Below are positions 6,476-15,250 of a stretch of 43,136 nucleotides of DNA, piece by piece. The stretch comes from Spirochaetaceae bacterium (GTDB lineage Bacteria > Spirochaetota > Spirochaetia > Treponematales > Rectinemataceae). How positions within the stretch are numbered: position 1 is the stretch's first letter; every line of letters starts with the position of its first letter. The stretch is from assembly GCA_026418115.1 (NCBI GenBank), contig JAOABY010000014.1, positions 1-43,136 of the forward strand. Direction: 5' to 3'. The translations under genes and the position numbers were made by a program. The notes under the pieces were generated by a model, which worked only from the letters and a program-made list of their open reading frames with translations, was not told the origin of the DNA and made no database searches.

Positions 6476-8395
6476 ATGACAGAGACAGATCGCACACGCG
6501 TAGAAGAACTGGCTCGAGAAATCCGCCGACATCAACAATTGTACTACAATGGTGAACCTGAAATCACAGACGAGGAATTCGACGCGCTCTGGGACGAACT
6601 GGCCCGGCTGGACCCCTCACATCCCCTCTTGGCTGGCATCGGTGCGGATCGATCTGACCGCTGGCCCAAGCAGACGCATCGCATGGTGATGGGCAGCCTC
6701 TCCAAGGCAACCGACCCGGAATCCTTTCTCGCATGGGCCAGAAAAACCAGGCATCCACTGTACCTCGTACAGTACAAAATGGATGGCGCAAGTCTGGAAC
6801 TGCAGTATGATCATGGCATTCTGGTTCGTGCCGTCACCCGGGGCGATGGTCTAACAGGTGATGATATTACGCCCAATGCCCGCAGAATGCATGGCGCAGT
6901 GCATGATCTTGGAGTTCCCTACACGGGTTCCGTGCGTGGCGAAGTACTCATGTCAAGAGCAATCCATCAGGCGAAATACAGTGACAAGGCGAACTGCCGC
7001 AATGCCGCAAATGGTCTCATGAAACGCAAAGACGGAGCGGGTGTCGATGATCTTGATATCATCTGCTATGACGCAGTGGGTACGCTTGAGGACGGCAAGC
7101 CTCCTTTTACTACTGAAAGGGAAAAGATTGCCTGGCTGCAGGCTTGTGGCTTCATGGTCGTCCAGACAGAGCTCTGCCACACACCCGAAGAAGTCATTGC
7201 CTACAGAGCAAAAGTCATGGATCTCAGGCCCAGACTGCCCTATGACATAGATGGGCTTGTCGTCAAGGGCGATGCGATTGATGAAGAAGATATGAAAAAT
7301 CTGAGGCCAGAGCGCCAGATTGCCTTCAAATTCAGTCCTGAAGAAGCAGTCACGACGCTGGTCGGCATTGAATGGAGCGAATCTGGAGCGACCGTTACTC
7401 CCATCGGCATCGTAGAGCCTGTCCGGCTTGCGGGAACGACGGTCCAGAGAGCCAATCTCTGCAATCCCGACATGATACGATCGATGGATCTCAGAATAGG
7501 CTCACGTGTGGTGATCACAAAACGGGGAGAAATCATTCCCAAGATTGAATCGCTGGTAGAAAATCCACCAGGTTCTGTGCAGATCGAGATGCCGGCTACC
7601 TGTTCAGCATGCGGAGGATCTCTGGTGGATGAAGGCAGCCGTCTCTACTGCCCGAATCCCGGATGTCCAGGCAAGGCATACCATAGACTGGAGAAGTGGC
7701 TCGCGGTAGTCGATGTCAAGGATATCGGTCCCGCTCTGCTCCAGCGCCTTTTTGAATCGGGCAGAGTGCGCCGGATACCCGACCTGTATTCCCTTACTGT
7801 CGAGGAATTGCTCGCCTATGAACGCATGGGCGAGAGGCTGGCCCAGAAGATTGTGCGCAACCTCGGAGCCCGGAATGAGGTAAGTCTGGCGGAATTCATT
7901 GCAGGTTTTGACATTGAGGGCATAGGTATCCTGATGGCGGAAAAGCTGGTAGCTGCAGGATACGACACGCTCGATCGACTCCTTGCTGCGCAGGTAGAAG
8001 ATATCGTCAAGGTGGAAGGATTTGCAGAGATTACTGCCGGTACGCTCGTGCAGGGACTCAGGATGCTGAGAAAGGACATGGAAGAACTGCTTGCTCGAGG
8101 GTATATTCGCGTGCGGCAGCCTGAGCGGCAGGCATCTGGGGGTTCGTCACTGGCAGGCAAGAGCTTCTGCTTCACAGGTGAGCTGCGCTCCATGAAGCGA
8201 AGCGAGGCTGAGAAACTGGTTCGCTCGCTGGGCGGCATTGCGCGTGCTTCTGTGACAAAGGATCTCGATTATCTTGTTACCAACGATCCCGCTTCGGGTT
8301 CGGAGAAGAACCGAAAAGCCAGAGAATATGGCATCCGCATTCTTGACGAGGAAACCTTTCTTGCCATGACGGGGCAGCGCCAGAAGGAGCAATGA
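6476..8395 (+). CDS. ligA: NAD-dependent DNA ligase LigA
   Basis: NAD+-dependent DNA ligase, 639 aa (family usually 660-680), which seals nicks in replication and repair. Domains in order: Ia (YYNGEPEITDEEFDAL, residues about 23-38), adenylation domain with KMDG (K101 is the expected AMP-accepting lysine), OB fold, four-cysteine zinc finger (CSACGG...CPNPGC), helix-hairpin-helix repeats, and a C-terminal BRCT domain (FCFTGEL onward). Several usually invariant residues differ. The glutamate two positions before the catalytic lysine is Gln99 (QYKMDG instead of E-x-K-x-DG), and the block usually reading RAPRWAIAYKFP is RPERQIAFKFS. This looks like a clade-specific LigA rather than damage, because the frame and all domains are intact. 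It is followed by a DUF167 gene with an ATGA overlap. Confidence 0.96.
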   Translation: MTETDRTRVEELAREIRRHQQLYYNGEPEITDEEFDALWDELARLDPSHPLLAGIGADRSDRWPKQTHRMVMGSLSKATDPESFLAWARKTRHPLYLVQYKMDGASLELQYDHGILVRAVTRGDGLTGDDITPNARRMHGAVHDLGVPYTGSVRGEVLMSRAIHQAKYSDKANCRNAANGLMKRKDGAGVDDLDIICYDAVGTLEDGKPPFTTEREKIAWLQACGFMVVQTELCHTPEEVIAYRAKVMDLRPRLPYDIDGLVVKGDAIDEEDMKNLRPERQIAFKFSPEEAVTTLVGIEWSESGATVTPIGIVEPVRLAGTTVQRANLCNPDMIRSMDLRIGSRVVITKRGEIIPKIESLVENPPGSVQIEMPATCSACGGSLVDEGSRLYCPNPGCPGKAYHRLEKWLAVVDVKDIGPALLQRLFESGRVRRIPDLYSLTVEELLAYERMGERLAQKIVRNLGARNEVSLAEFIAGFDIEGIGILMAEKLVAAGYDTLDRLLAAQVEDIVKVEGFAEITAGTLVQGLRMLRKDMEELLARGYIRVRQPERQASGGSSLAGKSFCFTGELRSMKRSEAEKLVRSLGGIARASVTKDLDYLVTNDPASGSEKNRKAREYGIRILDEETFLAMTGQRQKEQ

Positions 8396-8679
8396 TGGCA
8401 GAGATCCCGGAATGGCTGCTTCCTGCCGTGAGAGAGCGCGGAGAGGATCTGGTGATCGAGGTGACCGTCATCCCGCGCGCAGGCCGCAATGCAGTCGAAG
8501 GCTTGCGCAATAATACCGTCCTTGTACGTGTTACCTCGGCTCCGGAACAGGGAAAGGCGAATGAGGCAGTGCTTTCACTCATCGCTGAACTGCTGGGTGT
8601 GCCGGTCTCCATGCTTGCCATCATCAGAGGCGCAACGTCACGACACAAGCAGGTACTGGCAAGAAAAAGGATTTCCTAG
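8392..8679 (+). CDS. DUF167/YggU family protein
   Basis: Small protein of about 95 aa of the DUF167 (YggU) family, whose role is not established. The family signature is visible: VTVIPRAGRNAVEG near the N terminus and RVTSAPEQGKANEAV in the middle, followed by IIRGATSRHKQV. The start at 8392 overlaps the ligA stop (ATGA). A second ATG at 8395 is 5 bases from a GGAG and may be the real start. It sits between ligA and argS and is probably carried on the ligA transcript. Confidence 0.85.
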   Translation: MMAEIPEWLLPAVRERGEDLVIEVTVIPRAGRNAVEGLRNNTVLVRVTSAPEQGKANEAVLSLIAELLGVPVSMLAIIRGATSRHKQVLARKRIS

Positions 8680-8694
8680 TAGTATCGCAGCCGT

Positions 8695-10470
8695 ATGGAA
8701 CACTACCGACAGCATTGGAAAGAGATGATCGCCGGCTTGCTCGAGAGACTGGCGACCAATCGGCAGATCGAAGGATTCACGCTCTCTGCTGAAGAACTGG
8801 TGGCAGAAAAGCCGCCAAAACCTGAGCTTGGCGACATTGGATTCCCCATGTTCAATGTTGCGAAAAAACTCAGAATGGCTCCACCACAGATCGCTGCTGC
8901 GGCAGCGCAGCTTTTTGTTGAATCCCAGGGTACGGGAAACAGCCTTGCCTGTCCTGGCGAGCTTCGTGCAGTGGGCCCTTACCTGAATGTGTTCCTCGAT
9001 CGTGCGACTGCTGCGGAGCAGCTTGTTCGCGAGGCTGCAAGTGACAGCTGGGGAGCAAGCCAGGTGCTGGCGGGCAAAAAGGTAATGATCGAATTCTCCT
9101 GCCCCAATACCAACAAACCTCTGCATCTTGGCCATCTGCGCAACAATGCGCTGGGAGAGTCGCTGTCTCGCATCATGAAGGCGGCCGGGGCAGAGCTTAA
9201 AAAAGTGAATCTCATCAACGATCGTGGCATTCACATCTGCAAATCCATGCTCGCCTATCAGGTATACGGCGGGGGCAGAACTCCCGAGGAAGAAGGCCTG
9301 AAGAGCGATCACTTCGTGGGCAAATATTATGTGATGTTCAACAGGCTCAAGGAAGAGGATCCGGAAGCGGAAGACAAGGCCCAGGCTCTCCTGCAGCGAT
9401 GGGAAGCAGGCGACCCTGAAGTGATTGCACTCTGGAAACGCATGAACGGCTGGGCTGTGGATGGCATCATGCAGACCTATCGCAGGCAGCAGATCAGTTT
9501 TGACGAGTTTCACTACGAACACGAAACATACAAACTGGGCAAGCAGGAAGTGCTGGATGGCCTTGCCCGCGGCATCTTCTATCGCGATGAGGAAGGAACC
9601 ATCTGGGTCAACCTCGAGGATGTCGGCCTTGATCGCAAGGTGCTCCTCAGAAAGGATGGCACCAGCATCTACATCACCCAGGACATTGGCACTGCCATCA
9701 TGCGCCATGAGCGCTGGCCATTTGACAGGCTCATCTATGTAGTGGCATCCGAACAGCAATATCATTTCAAGGTGCTGTTCGAGGTGCTCAGGCGTCTCGG
9801 CCATATCTGGGCCTCCGATCTGCACCATCTTTCCTATGGTCTTGTCAATCTGCCTTCTGGACGAATGAAGACCCGCGAAGGTACAGTTGTGGATGCTGAT
9901 GACCTGATCGATGAGCTCGCACGCCTCGCCACCCAGGAAATCGAGGCAAAGGGCAGAGCGGACATGGTTGGCGAAATCAGCTCGGTCGCCGAGAAAATCG
10001 CCCTTGGAGCCCTTCATTATTACCTTCTGCAGACGTCGCCGATCAAAGACATGCTCTACAATCCAGAGCAGTCCCTTTCCTTTACAGGAGACACCGGACC
10101 CTACATCCAGTACATGGGAGCCCGCTCATGTTCCATTCTGCGCAAGCATGAAGAAGGAGAAGGCAATGCCCGCCATGGCAGGTTCAGGCCCGAACTGCTC
10201 GCTCGCGACGGGGACTGGCAGCTGGTCAGGACCCTGCTTGAGTTTCCTGCTGTTACGTCACTCGCCGCACAGTCGATGGACCCCTCGATAATGGCGAATT
10301 ATGCTCATGAAGTGGCTGCGGCGTTCTCCACCTGGTACCGCGATAACCCTGTGCTCGTCAATGAGGATCCCGACCTCTCCGCGACCCGTCTCGAGTTGGT
10401 GAAGGTGGTGCGGGCAACCCTGGAAAAGGCAGCATGGATGGTCTGTGTGCCATTCCTTGAGGTCATGTGA
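8695..10470 (+). CDS. argS: Arginyl-tRNA synthetase
   Basis: Class I arginyl-tRNA synthetase, 591 aa, which charges tRNA-Arg in the cytoplasm. The Arg-specific N-terminal domain occupies roughly residues 1-110. The HIGH motif is HLGH (144-147) in the block SCPNTNKPLHLGHLRNN. The KMSKS region is the relaxed form GRMKTREG seen in many ArgRS. A DALR anticodon-binding domain follows to the C terminus (YIQYMGARSCSILRK, then an Ala-rich helical region). The gene starts 15 bases after the DUF167 stop, without a clear Shine-Dalgarno sequence. It reads as the last gene of the ligA unit. No terminator is obvious in the 100 bases before rplU. Confidence 0.96.
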   Translation: MEHYRQHWKEMIAGLLERLATNRQIEGFTLSAEELVAEKPPKPELGDIGFPMFNVAKKLRMAPPQIAAAAAQLFVESQGTGNSLACPGELRAVGPYLNVFLDRATAAEQLVREAASDSWGASQVLAGKKVMIEFSCPNTNKPLHLGHLRNNALGESLSRIMKAAGAELKKVNLINDRGIHICKSMLAYQVYGGGRTPEEEGLKSDHFVGKYYVMFNRLKEEDPEAEDKAQALLQRWEAGDPEVIALWKRMNGWAVDGIMQTYRRQQISFDEFHYEHETYKLGKQEVLDGLARGIFYRDEEGTIWVNLEDVGLDRKVLLRKDGTSIYITQDIGTAIMRHERWPFDRLIYVVASEQQYHFKVLFEVLRRLGHIWASDLHHLSYGLVNLPSGRMKTREGTVVDADDLIDELARLATQEIEAKGRADMVGEISSVAEKIALGALHYYLLQTSPIKDMLYNPEQSLSFTGDTGPYIQYMGARSCSILRKHEEGEGNARHGRFRPELLARDGDWQLVRTLLEFPAVTSLAAQSMDPSIMANYAHEVAAAFSTWYRDNPVLVNEDPDLSATRLELVKVVRATLEKAAWMVCVPFLEVM

Positions 10471-10508
10471 AAAGTGCAGCAGGTATAGGATTACCGGACT
10501 GACCGTAG

Positions 10509-10538
10509 TTGACAGAAACAGGCGATCGAGTGTATAAA
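10509..10538 (+). promoter_or_regulatory. rplU-rpmA promoter
   Basis: TTGACA (10509-10514) and TATAAA (10533-10538) are 18 bases apart, one of the best sigma70-like matches in the window. Transcription would start near 10545, leaving a leader of about 30 bases that carries a GAGGA ribosome binding site before rplU. Confidence 0.7.
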
Positions 10539-10575
10539 TGCCAGCCTGACCAGAAATTTCTGTGAGGATATGTAT

Positions 10576-10887
10576 ATGTACGCAGTTGTTGAGATCAACG
10601 GAAAGCAGTACCGCGCCGAAAAGGGCCGCAAGCTCAAGGTCGACCGGATGGACATCCAGCCCGGCGAATCCGTGGTGTTCGATCGGGTAGTGCTCCTTTC
10701 GGGCGAAAAGACCGAGGTTGGCAATCCCTATGTCCAGGGCGCAGCCGTCAAGGCAACGGTCAATGAAGAAGTGAAGGGCGACAAGATCGTCGTGTTCAAG
10801 TATATTCCCAAGAAGGATTATCGCAGGACGCACGGTCACCGTCAGCGCTACACGGTTCTCACGGTGGAAGACATTATCGGCGCCTGA
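10576..10887 (+). CDS. rplU: 50S ribosomal protein bL21
   Basis: Ribosomal protein bL21, 103 aa, a 23S rRNA-binding protein of the large subunit. The family N terminus [17 protein letters not shown] and the C-terminal block [12 protein letters not shown]-type sequence (here [15 protein letters not shown]) are clear. Two in-frame ATGs lie six bases apart (10570 and 10576). The second was chosen because GAGGA at 10563-10567 is 8 bases from it but only 2 from the first, and because it gives the standard N terminus. It is followed by rpmA after 28 bases. The Prp protease gene that lies between rplU and rpmA in Firmicutes is absent. Confidence 0.97.
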   Translation: MYAVVEINGKQYRAEKGRKLKVDRMDIQPGESVVFDRVVLLSGEKTEVGNPYVQGAAVKATVNEEVKGDKIVVFKYIPKKDYRRTHGHRQRYTVLTVEDIIGA

Positions 10888-10915
10888 GGCGCCTGCAGGA
10901 AGCGGAGGTACAGCT

Positions 10916-11161
10916 ATGGCACACAAAGGCGTCAACGGGCGCGATTCGAATCCTCAGCACCTCGGCGTGAAAGCATTCGCCAATCAGGTGGTTACCGCCG
11001 GCTCGATCATTGTCCGCCAGCGTGGTTCGAAGATCAACCCAGGCAAGAATGTCGGCATGGGCAAGGATGATACCCTCTTTGCTCTCGTTGACGGCAAGGT
11101 AAGCTTCCGGGAGTACAAAGGCAAGAAATATGCCGATGTGGAGCCGCTCGCGCAGGCGTGA
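10916..11161 (+). CDS. rpmA: 50S ribosomal protein bL27
   Basis: Ribosomal protein bL27, 81 aa, whose N-terminal tail reaches the peptidyl-transferase centre. The protein starts [19 protein letters not shown], so it has the short N terminus that needs no cleavage by the Prp protease. This agrees with the lack of prp next to it. A GGAGG lies about 10 bases before the ATG. A strong intrinsic terminator follows the stop within 25 bases, so rplU-rpmA form their own two-gene unit. Confidence 0.97.
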   Translation: MAHKGVNGRDSNPQHLGVKAFANQVVTAGSIIVRQRGSKINPGKNVGMGKDDTLFALVDGKVSFREYKGKKYADVEPLAQA

Positions 11162-11183
11162 AGCTCGAAGTGGCCTCTCCAGG

Positions 11184-11217
11184 AAGACCGCTCCTGCCAC
11201 GTGGGGGCGGTCTTTTG
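11184..11217 (+). terminator. Intrinsic terminator after rpmA
   Basis: The arms AAGACCGC (11184-11191) and GCGGTCTT (11207-11214) form a perfect 8-bp stem followed by a short T run. It ends the rplU-rpmA transcript. Confidence 0.8.
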
Positions 11218-11249
11218 CTATGTGGCAGCCATGCTGCACCATGCGCCAT

Positions 11250-11278
11250 CTGACATGCATGCAGTCAATTAGTAGTGC
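11250..11278 (+). promoter_or_regulatory. Possible obg promoter
   Basis: CTGACA (11250-11255) is a 5/6 match to a -35 box. TAGTGC (11273-11278), 17 bases on, is only a weak -10. The position after the rpmA terminator and about 55 bases before obg supports a promoter here, but the exact boxes are uncertain. Confidence 0.35.
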
Positions 11279-11335
11279 AGTGATTCGTTTCGAAGCAACC
11301 TTTTCTCGGGAAACGGGAGCAACAGGGAGCAGAGT

Positions 11336-12451
11336 GTGATCAAGTTTGCTGATGAAGTGACCATCATTGTTGCCAGCGGCAAGGGGGGTGATGGCTGCAT
11401 TGCCTTCAGGCGAGAGAAATATGTCCCCTATGGCGGCCCAGCTGGAGGTGACGGCGGGAAGGGCGGAGATGTCGTGTTTGTTGTCCGCAAGAACCTGCGC
11501 ACCTTGGCTGATCTGCGCTATCGACAGACATTCAGGGCGCAGAATGGCCAGCCCGGCATGGGCAAGAACATGCATGGCAAGGATGGCGAGGATGTGATCA
11601 TCCCCGTGCCGCCGGGCACGATCATCAAGGACGCCGATACCGGCGAGATACTGAAGGATTTCAGCGCACGGCCAGGTGCCGGTGCTGCGATGGAGACAGA
11701 ACGCTGGGTGTTTCTCAAGGGGGGCAAGGGAGGATGGGGGAATACCCATTTCAAGACTTCTGTGAACCAGGCCCCTCGCATTGCACAGAAAGGGCAACCG
11801 GGCCAGGAACGCCGCCTCAAGGTAGAGCTGAGTATCATCGCGGACATCGGTCTTGTAGGTTTTCCCAATGCCGGCAAGTCGAGCCTGCTTGATGCTTTCA
11901 CCAATGCACGCCCGAAGATCGCACCGTACCCTTTCACCACCAAGATACCAAATCTCGGTGTGCTGACTCTCCATGATCGTGACATTATTCTTGCTGACAT
12001 ACCGGGGATCATTGAAGGCGCGCACGAAGGCGCCGGCCTGGGGCTGCGATTTCTGAAACATATCTCAAGAACTGCCTGTCTTGCCTTTCTCATCGATCTT
12101 TCCGATGACAACTGGCGTGAGGCGTATCACATCCTTCAGCAGGAACTCGCTGAATACTCGCCTCTTCTGGCCCGCAAGCCGCGGGTAATTGTCGGTACCA
12201 AGCTTGATCTGCCGGAAGCCGAAGCCCGCTTTGAGGAATTCGCCTCGATGTTCGAGAGCGAAAAGGTCTTCGGTATTTCGGTCTTTTCAGGCAGGGGGCT
12301 GCCTGAACTCAGACAGGCTTTCTTTGAGAAAGTCGAGGAGTTTGAGCGGGAAGAAGCCGCAAGAACGGAAGAGCAGAGGCTCGACACCGACCCCGGGCAT
12401 GTCTTCGACGATATTGTGGCAGAATTCACCGAAGAGGCCGACAGCATATGA
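11336..12451 (+). CDS. obg: Obg GTPase
   Basis: Obg/CgtA GTPase, 371 aa, a GTP-binding factor for 50S subunit assembly and stress signalling. The glycine-rich Obg fold covers residues 1-160 (GKGGDGCIAFRREKYVPYGGP, then many Gly-Gly turns). The G domain follows, with G1 GFPNAGKSS (175-183), G3 DIPGIIEGA and the G4-like GTKLDLPEA. The C-terminal tail is short and acidic. The start is a GTG at 11336 with GGGAGC 6-10 bases upstream. It gives the usual N terminus (MIKFADEV). The stop overlaps the nadD start (ATGA), so the two are translationally coupled. Confidence 0.96.
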   Translation: MIKFADEVTIIVASGKGGDGCIAFRREKYVPYGGPAGGDGGKGGDVVFVVRKNLRTLADLRYRQTFRAQNGQPGMGKNMHGKDGEDVIIPVPPGTIIKDADTGEILKDFSARPGAGAAMETERWVFLKGGKGGWGNTHFKTSVNQAPRIAQKGQPGQERRLKVELSIIADIGLVGFPNAGKSSLLDAFTNARPKIAPYPFTTKIPNLGVLTLHDRDIILADIPGIIEGAHEGAGLGLRFLKHISRTACLAFLIDLSDDNWREAYHILQQELAEYSPLLARKPRVIVGTKLDLPEAEARFEEFASMFESEKVFGISVFSGRGLPELRQAFFEKVEEFEREEAARTEEQRLDTDPGHVFDDIVAEFTEEADSI

Positions 12452-13026
12452 AACTTGCCATGCTTGGAGGGAGTTTCAACCCTCCCCATATTGGTCATCT
12501 GGTGCTGGCTGAAGAAGTGCTGGTCGAATGCGGCTATGATCGGATAGTGTTCGTGCCGGCTTTCATGCCTCCCCACAAACTCCCGGCCAGAGACCCCGGA
12601 TCCCAGCTCCGTACTGCCATGATTCGAGCGGCCATCCAGCATGATACGCGCTTCATGCTGGAAACCTGCGAAATGGACAGGAAGGGAATCTCATATACCA
12701 TCGATACACTCCGCTGGCTCAGAAACCGGTACAGCCCTGATGGAAAGATCGGACTCATCATCGGGGATGATCTTGCAGGCGATTTTCTCACGACATGGCG
12801 GGATCCTGAGGCAATTCTCGAGGAGGCAGACATCATTGTCGCGCATAGAATGGCAACCAGCAGTCCTGAGCTCTCCTTCGAGTACCGGGCGCTGGACAAC
12901 CTGCTGCTGCCCATCTCATCAACGCTCGTCCGTGAGCGCATAGAGAGAGGCGGAGCCTGGCGCTACCTAGTGCCGCCCGCCGTCAGGGAGATAATAGAAC
13001 ATCATGGACTCTACGGCATTGCATGA
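12448..13026 (+). CDS. nadD: Nicotinate-nucleotide adenylyltransferase
   Basis: NadD, 192 aa, which joins ATP and nicotinate mononucleotide to form deamido-NAD in NAD biosynthesis. The nucleotidyltransferase motif GGSFNPPHIGHL lies at residues about 7-18, and the second motif ISSTLVRERI is near the C terminus. The ATG overlaps the obg stop, and the 3' end overlaps the start of yqeK by 23 bases. The order obg-nadD-yqeK-(LytR_C)-rsfS resembles the nadD-yqeK-rsfS block known from many Gram-positive and spirochaete genomes. Confidence 0.95.
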   Translation: MKLAMLGGSFNPPHIGHLVLAEEVLVECGYDRIVFVPAFMPPHKLPARDPGSQLRTAMIRAAIQHDTRFMLETCEMDRKGISYTIDTLRWLRNRYSPDGKIGLIIGDDLAGDFLTTWRDPEAILEEADIIVAHRMATSSPELSFEYRALDNLLLPISSTLVRERIERGGAWRYLVPPAVREIIEHHGLYGIA

Positions 13027-13621
13027 AGCTGCTGCCCGGATCGACGAGCGTCTCGAGACGATGGTGAAACCGCATCGCGCATCGCACAGCCGTGCTACCG
13101 CCAGACTGGCGGCTGAGCTGTGCGAGAGATTCGGCATCGATCCGGCACAAGGCCTGCTGGCTGGGCTGGCTCATGACATGTGCAGAGATCTCCAGCCTTC
13201 ACGTCAGTTCGCCATGGCAGAGGCCTTTGCAATCGGTCATCCTCTTTTCGCTGCACGTGAGTCCTTTCAGTCGCTCCTTCAGGATGAGCGCTTCAGGGAA
13301 AGGATGCTCCACGGGCCGGCTGCAGCACATGCTCTGGAGAACGACTACGGAATCAAAGACACCGCTATCCTTGAAGCGGTCGCGTTCCACAGTATTGGAG
13401 ATGCAGATCTCTGCGATCTGGCAAAAATCGTATTCATTGCTGACAAGCTCGAACCTGGAAGGGTACGAAGGCCGTCCGATGCCGACAGCATGCTTCGCAC
13501 TCTTTCTCTGGAGCCTCTTTTCAGGTATACCATTGCATGTATTCATGACTGGTTTTCGAATCAGGGTATGGAACTCTCACCCTTCACCAGAGTTCTCTAC
13601 GCAAGGATTGTCGCATCATGA
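13004..13621 (+). CDS. yqeK: HD-domain hydrolase, YqeK-like
   Basis: HD-superfamily metal-dependent phosphohydrolase of the YqeK type, 205 aa. In Gram-positive relatives YqeK hydrolyses symmetrical diadenosine tetraphosphate, and that role is inferred here. Metal ligands expected from the family are H28 in the N-terminal helix and the H57-D58 pair in GLAHDMCRDL. A second histidine block is EAVAFHSIGD. It overlaps nadD by 23 bases, and its own stop overlaps the next gene by ATGA. It is the usual YqeK partner between nadD and rsfS. Confidence 0.87.
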   Translation: MDSTALHEAAARIDERLETMVKPHRASHSRATARLAAELCERFGIDPAQGLLAGLAHDMCRDLQPSRQFAMAEAFAIGHPLFAARESFQSLLQDERFRERMLHGPAAAHALENDYGIKDTAILEAVAFHSIGDADLCDLAKIVFIADKLEPGRVRRPSDADSMLRTLSLEPLFRYTIACIHDWFSNQGMELSPFTRVLYARIVAS

Positions 13622-14808
13622 GTGAATTCGGCCCAGGTCTCTTCAAGAAGAGCGCGCTGCCTCTCCTGATCATTCTGGTCATTCTGGCAGGCGGCATTTT
13701 TGCTGCAGCCTCTCTCATCGAAAGTACGAGGATTTCCACCACCATCAAGAAGGAAAAGCCGCTGGCCATTCTGTTCATGTTTGAGTTGCACGGCAAACCT
13801 GCGGTCAATGAGCTTTTTCTCTGGTTTCCCGACAAACGGAAAGCAGCAATGATGGATGTTCCCGGCTCAATGGGCATCATCCTGAAGAGCATGAAGCAGA
13901 TGAACGCAGTGGACACGGTCTACGATCCCCGCCAGCCGGCCAGATTCGTCAAGGAAATCGGATCATACCTTGGGATCGATATACTGGGATGGTTCATCTA
14001 TAACGAGAAGGCATTGTCGGAAACCATCGATCTGGTGGAAGGGATGCCGGTTTTTCTGCCTGAACAGATTCTGCCTGATGAAACCTCTCCCGGAATCAGT
14101 CTGCCGGGAGGAAGCTCCGTGCTGGATGGAGAAAAGACTGTTCAGTATCTGGCATATGTCTGCAAGGATGACAGTTACGCAGAGATGGTTTCCCGCCGGC
14201 AGAAATTTTTCTCATCTTTCCTCGCCAGGATTGCGAAGAACCCTCAGGTGTCCTCCTCAAGCCAGATGGCAGATCTCCTTGCCAGAAAACCATCGAGCAA
14301 TTTCGGAATGGCGGTCCGGAAAGAGCTCATGAAGCGTTTTTCGACGATTGATGCCGACACGATAATGGCACAGCACATTTCCGGTTCGCTTAAGTCCTTC
14401 GAAGGAAGAATGCTGCTGTTTCCGCATTTTGATGGTGAGCTTGCACGTGATGTCATCCAGCAGACGGTCAAGGCGCTTGCCGTTTCCGAGGCACAGCTTG
14501 CAACCAAGGCTGCTGTCACAGTGGAAATTCTGAATGGTTCAGGAGTCAAGGGTATCGGTACCAAGGCTGCCGAGCTGTATGAGAGTTTCGGCTATAGAGT
14601 GGTATCGGTAGGGAATGCACCCCGATTCGATTTTGAACAGACTGTCCTCTATGACAATGATGGTGACAAGACTGTCGCGCAGCAGGCTGCAGAAATTATC
14701 CGCTGCAGACAGTTTGGAGATCCTTCGGATCTTTCCGGAGCGAGAAATGCTGATATCACCATCGTGATCGGCAAGGATTTCAATGGGAGGTATTGCATTG
14801 GAAAATGA
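13618..14808 (+). CDS. Membrane-anchored protein with LytR C-terminal domain
   Basis: Predicted membrane-anchored extracytoplasmic protein, 396 aa. A single N-terminal transmembrane helix (about residues 12-33, ALPLLIILVILAGGIFAAAS) has a basic residue on the cytoplasmic side. The central region (about 50-290) resembles a divergent LytR-CpsA-Psr domain, the fold that transfers glycopolymers to peptidoglycan, but I cannot point to its catalytic arginines with confidence. The C terminus (about 300-390) is a LytR_C domain: VTVEILNGSGVKGIGTKAA, then ESFGYRV. It is coupled to yqeK by ATGA and overlaps the start region of rsfS. A lone LytR_C/LCP protein between yqeK and rsfS looks typical of spirochaetes. 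The function in cell envelope assembly is inferred. Confidence 0.75.
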   Translation: MSEFGPGLFKKSALPLLIILVILAGGIFAAASLIESTRISTTIKKEKPLAILFMFELHGKPAVNELFLWFPDKRKAAMMDVPGSMGIILKSMKQMNAVDTVYDPRQPARFVKEIGSYLGIDILGWFIYNEKALSETIDLVEGMPVFLPEQILPDETSPGISLPGGSSVLDGEKTVQYLAYVCKDDSYAEMVSRRQKFFSSFLARIAKNPQVSSSSQMADLLARKPSSNFGMAVRKELMKRFSTIDADTIMAQHISGSLKSFEGRMLLFPHFDGELARDVIQQTVKALAVSEAQLATKAAVTVEILNGSGVKGIGTKAAELYESFGYRVVSVGNAPRFDFEQTVLYDNDGDKTVAQQAAEIIRCRQFGDPSDLSGARNADITIVIGKDFNGRYCIGK

Positions 14809-15172
14809 ATCTCTGGCCACAGATGTGGCACGGATTCTCGCTGAGCACAAGGCACTGGATGTGGTTCTCCTCGATGTGAGGGAGACGGCAGGGTGGGCTG
14901 ATTACTTCGTGATCGGCACCTGTACCAGTTCAGCCCACATGAAGGGATTGCTCAGGCACCTGGAGGAATACCTTGCATCATTCCATCTAGTTCCTCTGAA
15001 CAAACCCGATCCTGCAGATGATCAGCGCTGGCTGCTGCTCGATCTGGGCACGGTCGTTGTGCATGTGATGACTGCGGAAGCCAGGCAGTTCTACGACCTT
15101 GAATCGCTATGGTTCAAGGCATCAAGAGTGTCGATCGGAGCTTCTGCACCTTCATCGGGGGAAAGCATCTGA
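14798..15172 (+). CDS. rsfS: Ribosomal silencing factor RsfS
   Basis: RsfS (Iojap family), about 124 aa, which binds ribosomal protein uL14 and blocks subunit joining in starved cells. Family blocks are VVLLDVRETAGWADYFVI and a C-terminal WLLLDLGTVVVHVM followed by an F-YDLE-LW stretch. I place the start at the TTG at 14798 (LENESL read as MENESL). The motif GGGAGG at 14785-14790 is 7 bases before it. The in-frame ATG at 14783 lies inside that motif and so is unlikely to be used. It ends the obg-nadD-yqeK unit. Confidence 0.9.
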   Translation: MENESLATDVARILAEHKALDVVLLDVRETAGWADYFVIGTCTSSAHMKGLLRHLEEYLASFHLVPLNKPDPADDQRWLLLDLGTVVVHVMTAEARQFYDLESLWFKASRVSIGASAPSSGESI

Positions 15173-15250
15173 CAAGGCGTTGAAAATTGGAATTGAGACG
15201 TTCGGAATCTGGCTGAATCGCAAGCAATTCCGGATGACCTTCTGTAATGC

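Noticed and set aside
5664-6479. 271-codon open frame on the plus strand
   Set aside because: It is opposite the Mo-subunit start and the NusG-like gene. It has no family features and runs into the ligA promoter.
8638-10017. 459-codon open frame on the minus strand
   Set aside because: It lies wholly opposite argS, which has the full family motif set. The antisense frame has no recognisable domain or convincing start.
10570-10572. First ATG of rplU
   Set aside because: It is only 2 bases from the ribosome binding site and adds two residues not seen in bL21. The ATG at 10576 fits better.
10874-12061. 395-codon open frame on the minus strand
   Set aside because: It is opposite rpmA, the rpmA terminator and obg. 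It would read through the terminator hairpin and has no recognisable motif.
14783-14785. ATG as the start of rsfS
   Set aside because: It lies within the GGGAGG that forms the ribosome binding site. The TTG at 14798 has proper spacing.
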